Assembly (NCBI RefSeq): GCF_002999335.1
Contig: NW_020312227.1
Coordinates: 1 to 36,367, forward strand
Direction: 5' to 3'
DNA: 36,367 nt
Source of the DNA: Cyclospora cayetanensis
Lineage: Eukaryota > Apicomplexa > Conoidasida > Eucoccidiorida > Eimeriidae
In this document: one piece after another, positions 29,259 to 36,367 of the stretch
Numbering within the stretch: position 1 is the stretch's first letter
Layout of the letters: each line of letters begins with the position of its first letter
Program-made: the position numbers and the translations under genes
The notes under the pieces: generated by a model
Database searches by the model: none
What the model saw: the letters and a program-made list of their open reading frames with translations, nothing else
Told to the model about the DNA's origin: nothing

Positions 29259-32044
29259 ATGAAGGGGCAAAGTTGCGACAATGCATGGAGCGACCCCCTC
29301 GGCAGTACCCGCAACAGAGCAGCAGAGAGGGCCCCAAGAAGAGCCGCTGCAGCGGAGACAGCAGTAGCAGCGCCCCCTGCTGCAGCGGCCGCCGCACCGG
29401 CAGCTCACTCTGACGCGAACACATGGCCCCCAGCGAAATTGGAAGGGGGAAACACCGCGTTGCCTGTCGTCACAGAAGCCTCTTCTGACGCCACAGCCTG
29501 CTTGGGGGCCCTCAGCATGCCTCCTTCGCCTCGTCCTGGAAGCTCCGTAGGGGCCTTCCAACAGGAGGGCGCTGAGGAAAGTTTTCCGGGGAATCCCCTT
29601 TCGCAAGAGGGGGCCCCAAGGCCCAGGGGGCCCCCCACAGCGGCCCCTCTGCCCCGTCTCGTTGTATGCCCTCCTAGAAGAGGCGAACTCCTGAAGCCCT
29701 TCGGGAGACAGCGGCAAGCCGTAGAACGCCTTTTCCTGAAGCAGGTGAAGCGCCCTAGTCGAAATCGCGTTAAGGCTCGGAAACTGGAGCTTTCAAGTCA
29801 TGACGCCAGCTCCGAACGTCCCTCAAAGGCCCCTCCGGGGGCCTCCCCAGACGACAGCAGTGCTGCGCATGCCGTCGCCACACCCCCACCGCAAGAAGCG
29901 ACTTCCCAGGCACGTGCTTCCGCCGCAGCTGCAGCGACTACGGAACAAAGAGCGACAGAGGCGCACCACGCGACTCGATCAAATAGGGCAGCCTTGAATG
30001 CCACCCCCCCGGCACAGTCACGAGGACATGCGAGGGCTTCCCCACTTGGCCGCCCTTCTCTTCCTACCCAACGCGTCAACCAGCTAGATGCCCTTCGTGT
30101 GAACAACGAGGTTGTGCTGCTACTGCAGGATTTGCTGCTGCACTGTACGCGTGGCGCTGCGCCGTGGCTCCAGCAGCGGCAGCACGAACTGCAGCTGCTG
30201 CTGCACCTCTTCCTGTGGGCTGTGTCGACGGCAAGGGACAGGCCTACCCCTGGCGATTTGCTGCAAAATGTTAAATACTGTGGGGGGGAGCAGCTCCAGC
30301 AGCAGCGGCTCCAGCGCGAGCAGCAGCGGCTCCAGCAGCTGCAGCGTGAACCCCTTGCTGCTCCTGCTGCCGCAGTCCAGCAGCAGCAACGCGTGCTGCT
30401 GCACTTGATGACGAAGCAGCAACATGCGTTGCTGCAGCAGCAGCCTCTGCCCTGGACGCATAAGCTGGGAGTGCTGTTGCTGCATGTGCTGCTGCCTTAC
30501 CTGTACCAGCTCCTGCGTCTGCAGCTGCACCTCAAGAGGCAACAGCAGCAAGCAGCCATTGAGCAAAGAATCAGACGGTACAACGTTGCCCAGGCCCAGC
30601 ATCGGCAGCGCATGCAACAGCAGCAGGAAGAAGCGCAGCAAACGCTGCACAAGCAGCAGCAGCAGCAGCAGTCGCGGCTGCAGGACGCTGCTGCTGGTGA
30701 GGCCGTGGCCTGCTTGACGGCAGCAGAGCAATCGGTAGAATTTCTGTACAGGTGTTGTATGTGTGCAGATTTGCTGCTGTCGTTCTCCCGTTTTTGTTTC
30801 TTCTTCTACTTTCTTTACAGAGGGAGACACAGGAGCTTGGGGGATTGGTTGCTAAACCTGGAGATGAGGCACATTCATCCTTCCCTGCGCCGCTCCCTGT
30901 CTTTTGAGCTGCTGCAGCAGCAGCTCTACTGGCAGAGCGTTTCCCATGTGTTGCTTTTGCTGCTGCCCCATATCGATCTGCTGCTTCTGCGGCGCATGCT
31001 CGGACAGAACCTACTGGTCCCCGCTCGCGCTGCAGTGGCAGCGTCGATGCTGAAGCTGCGGCTGCTTCTGCACAAGCGACAGCAGCCGCAGCAAGGCTCT
31101 GGCGCAGAGGAGCACCGCGCTGTTGCCGTTGCGCAGCCCGCGAGGGGCCTGTGCAAAAAAGGAATGACGCTGCTGAGCAGCACCAAGCAAGCTCTGCAAA
31201 GGGTCCTGCAGGATATTGGGCTGCAAGTCCACCCCCTTGTAACCGAGACAGAGCAGAAGCAGCAGGCAGAAACGCCACACGATGCTACGACAGGATCGAT
31301 CGTACGCCAACCAGTCCTACTGCAGCGTGTGCCTGCTGAACAGTTCGGGCCTATTAGGGGCACGGCTTTCACGTCTAGACCTTGTTTTTGCCGCGCGCGA
31401 TCCTCCACATGCCTCTTTTCTGTGTGGCCTTCGCTCCTCTTATGCCACTTTTCGCGCGTGCTAGCCCGTCCCTCCTTCCCCCTGTTTCACACCGCTCTCT
31501 GGGGTGGGGCTTGGCGGCTGGTTTTGCTCAGCGTGGTGTAGCTCTCGTGGCTGGGGCAGCCAGCATTAGGACTATAGGCCCCTCGCGGTTTTATCTCCCT
31601 TTCTATCATGCCTTCTGAGCATACCTTGTTAGCCGCTTTTGGGTGGGCCTGCCTATTGTAGCCCATGTTTTTTCTTCGTGTGCTTTTGTCGTTCAGTCCA
31701 AGCCGGACCAAGCAGATGCATCCGCACACTCGCCTTCACAGTCGCCTCTGGCGCCCTCGGCAGCAGCGAAAGCGGCGCTTTCGCTGTCGCACGGGAGCGT
31801 TTTCCACCCTGCTACTCCTGACAGTCAGATACAGCAGCGCGAGAAGAGGTGCGTCTTCTGCAAGCAGGAACCACTGCTGCCCTTCCGCAGCAGCAACTGC
31901 TCCCATGTATTTTGTTATTGGTGTGTGGCCTCCCACCCCGACTACCATCCGAGGGCGTGGCCGTACATGCAGAGAGACCTGGAGCAGCTTCTGCGCTGCC
32001 CCAAGTGCAACTTGGCCATTCACCGGATCAGGTGGGGGCTCTAG
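29259..32044 (+). CDS. PEX2: Peroxisome biogenesis factor 2 (RING peroxin)
   Basis: Exons 29259-31301 and 31697-32044 join in phase 0, giving about 796 residues; typical PEX2 has ~300-350. The conserved N-terminal block RVNQLDALRVNNE (~30075) and FLWAVSTARDRPTPGDLLQ (~30208) is characteristic. Next come hydrophobic helices, then SLGDWLLNLEMRHIHP and LSFELLQQQLYWQ before another hydrophobic segment (~30840-30990). Exon 2 carries the C3HC4 RING: CVFC, then CSHVFCYWC, then CPKC. PEX2 with PEX10 and PEX12 forms the peroxisomal membrane ubiquitin ligase that recycles the import receptor PEX5. The extra length is an Ala/Pro/Ser-rich N-terminal extension of ~270 residues and Gln-rich inserts. The open frame reaches upstream to 29091 without an ATG; 29259 is the first in-frame ATG. 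The donor at 31301 (GATC|GTACGC) is the phase-correct choice; the acceptor GTCGTTCAG is strong. Confidence 0.85.
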
Positions 32045-33709
32045 CGATGGGCCTGGTGGTAGAATACGCGCATCAGCAGGCACGGTATTGGATGGATGCG
32101 GCGCGCCTTGCTGTTGCAGCAAAGGCAGCAGCCAGCTACCACTGCGTTACCACTGCAAGGGCAGCGATACCCTAGCGCAGCGCGGGGGCAGCAGATTGTG
32201 CGCTCGTCAGAGCCTCAGCGTTGTCACGCCGTGGAGGCATCTGCTGCTTCTTTTTCACCCTCGGCGACGTGTTCCAACTGCCTCATCTAAAGGCTGAACT
32301 CCTCTTATCGTCTCTTTCGAGCCCGTGCATTGTTTAAATATCGACTTAGAGACAGAGATACTCCAGCAATTCGTGGGGTTTCGAAGGGAACTCTACGGGA
32401 TCTACGGGACGATCTCCAGAAGAGGCACTAGCAAAACCCAGGTGCCTAAGAGGGAGACAGTTACTGAGTCTACTGGCGCCACTGAGTCCGGGAGTGCAGA
32501 CAGGCAATGGCCTGCTCTTGCGTATATAAGGATGTCAGATAAGGGGGAAGGAGCTTTTTGCAGGGCTACGCGGGTAGGGCAAAGAAGGGGAAAGACAGCA
32601 CGGGCCATGCGCCCGCAGCAATGCTAAAACGTAATTAGAGGAAGAGAAAGTTTTTTTGCAGCGCGCCGCTAAGGGCGCCTTTCCTGTGGAGATGTATGCG
32701 GACAGACTAGCTAGTGGAGTGAGCGGTGCAGCGCGTGTGCGATATCCTAGGTTCCTGCTATTGGCGTCCTCGCCCCCCGAAATGAATCGTGGGAGTTTTG
32801 GGAGCCCACGTAGTTTGAACTTCTTTCTGCTGAAACGCACACATGCAGGGGTCTCAGCACACCACCTTTTAGCGAGCAGGCACAAGGGTGTCAACACATG
32901 CGCACGCGCGCACCATCGAGGTATGGAGGAAAGACGTGGAAGCGAAACCTTTAAGACGCGGCAGCCAGGCTGGCTGGTCGCCGCGCCATCAGGGAGCACA
33001 AGGGCTGTGTCACCTTTAAGCTGTAAAAAAATTCACCTGCTCTCCCTGTGGAGAATTTGATTGATCGCACTGGAGAGAGGAACGCAGCGAGGGGGGGCTC
33101 TGCTTGTGCGCTGAGACCCGTGTCATCTCCACGGACTCCCCCGGCCGTCGATCCCAGCTAGACTGACCCTGTAAGGCCTCCTCAGAGGCTCCCCAGGAAA
33201 CTCTGCCCACCGGGTCGGGGTGTCTATACGCCGTGGACGTTCGGTTTCCTCCCAAGCGCTGCAGATGGACGCCGTGTGGATCGAGGGTCGCTCCACTGCT
33301 GTGGCTTTGACTTCCAGGACCCTGCACGAGCGTGAGACAGCCATCAAAAGCGGCAATAAGATACGGGAAGACAAGTGGCAGCATCTGTCCACTGCATCGG
33401 CCACCGACGCGGGCTCAGGTGTGCTTGGATGCATGCACTGCCATAAAATCTGCACGCTGGAGAAGATTCGCGCGCGCAACTGCTGCCTAGCCGGCCTAGA
33501 AGCTCTACAGAACAGCCCTGCCCTTAGGACAGATGGCGATTTTTGCCGCTCTTGGTGCAAATACCAACAGTGCGCGCTGTGCATGTGTATGTGTGTGTAT
33601 GTGTGATTATCAGTTGGTGCTAAGGCTATGTGAGCTTTTGAACGGGCTGCCGAGAGGAGCCTGCGGTGGCGTGGCGGGACCCCGAAGAAGGTGGGAGATC
33701 TCCCGTCAC
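32045..33709. other. Space between convergent PEX2 and NIPA genes
   Basis: No gene that I can support. Open frames on both strands around 33123-33606 overlap each other. The minus-strand one (WQCMHPSTPEPASVADAVD region) could be a further 3' exon of the NIPA-like gene, since the stop of that gene at 33710 overlaps a donor (ACTGAA|GTGAGT). The plus-strand frame has an ATG and HCHKICTLEKIRARNC but no recognisable domain. Confidence 0.35.
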
Positions 33710-36017
33710 TCACTTCAGTACTCGGCCTGGGGAAGTGCAGATTTGGAGGCAGCGTGTAGGCAGCAGCAACGGAGGCGCTGCCCACGGTGAGCTCTCCGTA
33801 TGCATCTCCCAGGGCCGTATCCGACGCAGTGGATCTGGTTCTCCTAAATCGCTGATAAACTGGACGGAATCGCCGCCTCCCCGCAGTTCGTCCCAAAGAC
33901 GAGATAGGGAACATCCCCATGGCAAAAGTTACCCGCTTGGCCAGGCGCTGCTCTACGAGGTCCTGTGTTGCCTGTGTTCGATAAGCGCCACCAGCAGCAC
34001 GCAAACAGCACGCATGGTCCCCTCAATTTGCTCTTGCTAAAGGCATATCAGTGCGGCATCTAGCTAGCTGCAACACGCCTTCTGAGCGAGGGGCAGAACC
34101 AGTAGAAGGCGAGGCAGGCCCTCCCCCTCGCGTCTCCCTGGCCAGGCAGCTAGCTACGTCCTGCTGCAGCGAAGCCCCCTTACGAGATCGGCTTCCTCGT
34201 CATCAATCTCCGGGACTTGCTGGTCCACATATTTGCGCCTGAGAAGAAAAAATCGCTCGAAACGTTCTCCCTCACGAAAGTGAAAAGCGTCCAACCTCCT
34301 ACGGTATTGGTGCAAGGACTGGCCCCAAGGCAGATGGCTGTCTTCGCTGCTTACAAGTTCCTCATCTCTTCTACTGCAAGAAGGATGATACACATGGCCG
34401 TGAGGCCGAAACCTAACCCAAAGAGAACAAGGGCTCCTGCACTAAAGCCTTGAACCTCGTGAAACTTCGCAAATCCTGCACACATACCCACACGACGCCA
34501 GCACCAAGGAGCGTCCTGGCCGCCATTCCCTACGGAGGCCCCTACGTAAGCGATGGCAGGTCCAGGGGGGCCCCAGCAAAAGGCGGCTGTGTGGAACTCT
34601 TGTACCTCCGAGAGTGCCAAAAAAGGTCCATACGACGTAGTATGTAGGTACAATGGTAGTAGCGTCTCCTCTTGCAAGCCCCAAATTTAAAAAGTGGATC
34701 TGCAGCGGGAATGCATGCGCCGGCGTGAAGACATCATGCAGACAAGGAGCCAAGGGCACACGCAGCCAACGAGGCGCGAAGGGTCCTCCCCAGGTTGTGT
34801 TTAAATGCTGCTGTGTTGGAGAGGCACATCCGCATGCAGCAGTGCTTTACCTGCATCCATACGGATAGCCCCAAGAAGCAGCAAACCAAGTAAGGCTGGG
34901 GAGAGAACCATATGGAGCTCCGCGTGAGCCCGTACTGCGCAAACATACAAAGTGGCAGTGTTGCTCACAAGATTCCTTGAGTGCCTTAACGTCCTGAAGC
35001 CCCGTGTTTGACATACATATAAGCACATGAGCCAAGCAGAGTGAGCGGGTGGGTGGGAAACCAAGTGTATGAAGGGCCAGCAAGGTGTCCAAGAGACATT
35101 CTTGCAGGAAAGCTCACACGAACGCAGGTCCCTATCTCCTTGACTTCTAATATACATTGGGAGCCAACGAGGCCAGCCAAAAAGCCGTAACAAAGACCTG
35201 AGGCGCAGACAAGGGGCACGCACGTTCGTGGGTAGTCAGTCCGTGGATATGTGTGGTGGTACGCCGGAATAGCGGCAGCATTGAATCCCTTTCTTTGACT
35301 GTCTCAGAGACACGGAAGCCCTTTGTATGAAAGTCTTCCTCGAAAAGGCGTACCAACTAGTCGCGGGTAGAGAGACTGCTTGCCCTGCGCCCTCGGGCTC
35401 ATGGGTGTAGTGTCTCTCAGCTCCTTGGGCGGAGTGTCCCTGCTGTTGAGGACGCAAAAGCGTGCACAGCGGCAAAATGCAATGTCAAATTAGCGGCAGC
35501 AGGAAGTGGGGAAGACAATTCCACGCACAAGACACTCTGCGATCGGCCTGCACGTCTCGTGCTGCTACTCTGTGCGCTCAAGACAGCCACTCTCTGCGGA
35601 AGCTTAGCGGAGGGGGGAACTCAGCGACACCACGAAGGAAGCATTCCTTACGAAGAACTCTTTAGAGGAAGAAGGCTTATCTCGCGGTCCGTCTGGCCGA
35701 ACAGCTGCTGCTCCTTCTCTTCGAGCAGCTCTGACTCAACGCTGTTGAGGTACACAAGCGCTCCGAAACCGAGGCCACAGCACAGACCCAAGAAAGCCAA
35801 ATACCAAGGATCTCGCCAGCTGTACAGACCGATATAGCGGCTGTCTAGGCCCGATCCTAGGTCTACAAATTCTGTGCGAGGCATCACGGAGGCGCAGGCG
35901 CACAGAAACACTCCCAAGGCGCAGCCCCCAGTGAAGAGAAGCTCCTGGAACCCAAATGGCTCCTTTAATACCGTCTGTACGCAGCAAATGCATACTAGCA
36001 GCCAGAGTTTGACTCTC
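33710..36017 (-). CDS. NIPA-family magnesium transporter-like membrane protein, 5' truncated
   Basis: At least seven minus-strand exons with matching phases: 36017-35652, 35197-35118, 34934-34851, 34699-34606, 34475-34355, 34298-34184 and 33859-33710. The conserved NIPA (DUF803, drug/metabolite-transporter superfamily) order is visible: GCALGVFLCACASVM helix, WYLAFLGLCCGLGFGALVYL helix, YGFLAGLVGSQ, then YLVCCFLGLSVWMQ joined to IHFLNLGLARGD and IVPTYYVVWTFFG (family: Q-x-x-Y-L-N-K-A-L and V-x-P-x-Y-Y). The final helix is GALVLFGLGFGLTAMCIILL. NIPA proteins move Mg2+ or act in membrane traffic. The first TM helices are absent and should lie right of the window. The loop between exons 1 and 2 (35651-35198) needs at least one more exon, since phases 2 and 1 do not match. 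The acidic tail (PEIDDEEADLV) is probably cytosolic. The last stop overlaps a donor. Confidence 0.75.
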
Positions 36018-36038
36018 CTGCGTGAGAGAGAAAAAATT

Positions 36039-36039
<1 letters not shown>

Positions 36040-36129
<90 letters not shown>
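36040..36129. repeat. (AG)n followed by (CAGA)n microsatellite
   Basis: About 65 bp of AG followed by ~25 bp of CAGA. It lies in the intron just upstream (on the minus strand) of the first visible NIPA exon. Read on that strand it is CT-rich, so it extends the polypyrimidine stretch of the acceptor at 36018. Confidence 0.95.
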
Positions 36130-36367
36130 AAAACAGACATAGCAACTATCTACTGAACTCCAAAGGGGCCCGGTGGCTAGTTTGCTGCAGAGTTGCTGTG
36201 TTTGCATAGCTATGCGCGCTTTTGCGGTTTATTCTGCTCTAATTCCAAAAATGCCCATGTCCCACGTCTCAAAAAGGTGAATACCTACTTAATTATATCT
36301 TAAGAGTGGCCTTTAAATACGTAGAAGGACCGTACGGGGGGGGTGTGGGGGGGCGATAGCTGGGGTT
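36130..36367. other. Right-edge sequence, probably intron of NIPA-like gene
   Basis: No exon recognised. It contains a G-rich run near 36335-36352. The missing 5' exons of the NIPA-like gene should lie further right. Confidence 0.35.

Noticed and set aside
29148..30830. Long minus-strand frames opposite PEX2
   Set aside because: They are shadows of stop-free CAG/GC-rich DNA; the plus strand carries the conserved PEX2 motifs.
36040..36129. Plus and minus frames encoding Arg-Glu or Ser-Leu runs
   Set aside because: Pure translation of the AG microsatellite; it lies in an intron with an acceptor directly after it.
1..36367. CRISPR array, bacterial operon or phage system
   Set aside because: The repeats are triplets, minisatellites and microsatellites without spacers; genes have introns and eukaryotic domains.

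Overview
The window reads as nuclear DNA of a coccidian apicomplexan, most likely Eimeria (Cyclospora is the main alternative). The evidence is short introns with GT...AG ends, very abundant CAG/CTG tracts that give runs of Gln, Ala, Ser, Leu or Cys inside otherwise conserved proteins, GC-rich GGGGCCCC-type spacers, CT/TA/AG microsatellites, and a nucleus-encoded bacterial-type protein carrying an N-terminal leader of the kind used for apicoplast import. All gene models were built by hand from reading frame, splice-site and phase agreement. None is backed by transcript data.

Left part (1-5.7 kb): mostly non-coding, with two diverged copies of one ~240-bp dispersed repeat (about 716 and 3601) and microsatellites. 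One small plus-strand poly-Gln gene (1451-2274) is supported by phase-consistent splice sites. From 5.7 to 8.0 kb lies a plus-strand gene for a CCCH zinc-finger protein with a long Q/S-rich tail. One of its introns cuts the finger between the last Cys and the His and is filled with a ~38-bp minisatellite.

Centre (9.3-22.5 kb): a minus-strand gene of unknown function next to a 28-bp tandem repeat; a minus-strand START lipid-transfer protein with a signal peptide; divergent from it, a plus-strand NSUN-type RNA cytosine-5 methyltransferase with large low-complexity insertions; and, convergent with that, a large multi-exon minus-strand protein with an N-terminal MGC acylation motif and armadillo-like helices.

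From 22.5 to 27.2 kb the window is gene-poor. It holds one intact tRNA-Asn (GTT) and, ~620 bp away on the opposite strand, a decayed tRNA-Asn copy. Right part (27.2-36.4 kb): a minus-strand RuvX/YqgF nuclease with an apicoplast-type leader; divergent from it, a plus-strand PEX2 peroxisome-biogenesis RING peroxin; and a minus-strand NIPA-family (Mg2+ transporter-like) membrane protein whose 5' exons lie beyond the right edge, behind an AG microsatellite.

The genes do not form one pathway; they are independent eukaryotic units. The most informative points are the PEX2 gene (a marker for peroxisomes in this lineage), the RuvX/YqgF protein (organelle rRNA processing or DNA metabolism), the acylated armadillo protein, and the way low-complexity insertions are placed within conserved folds.
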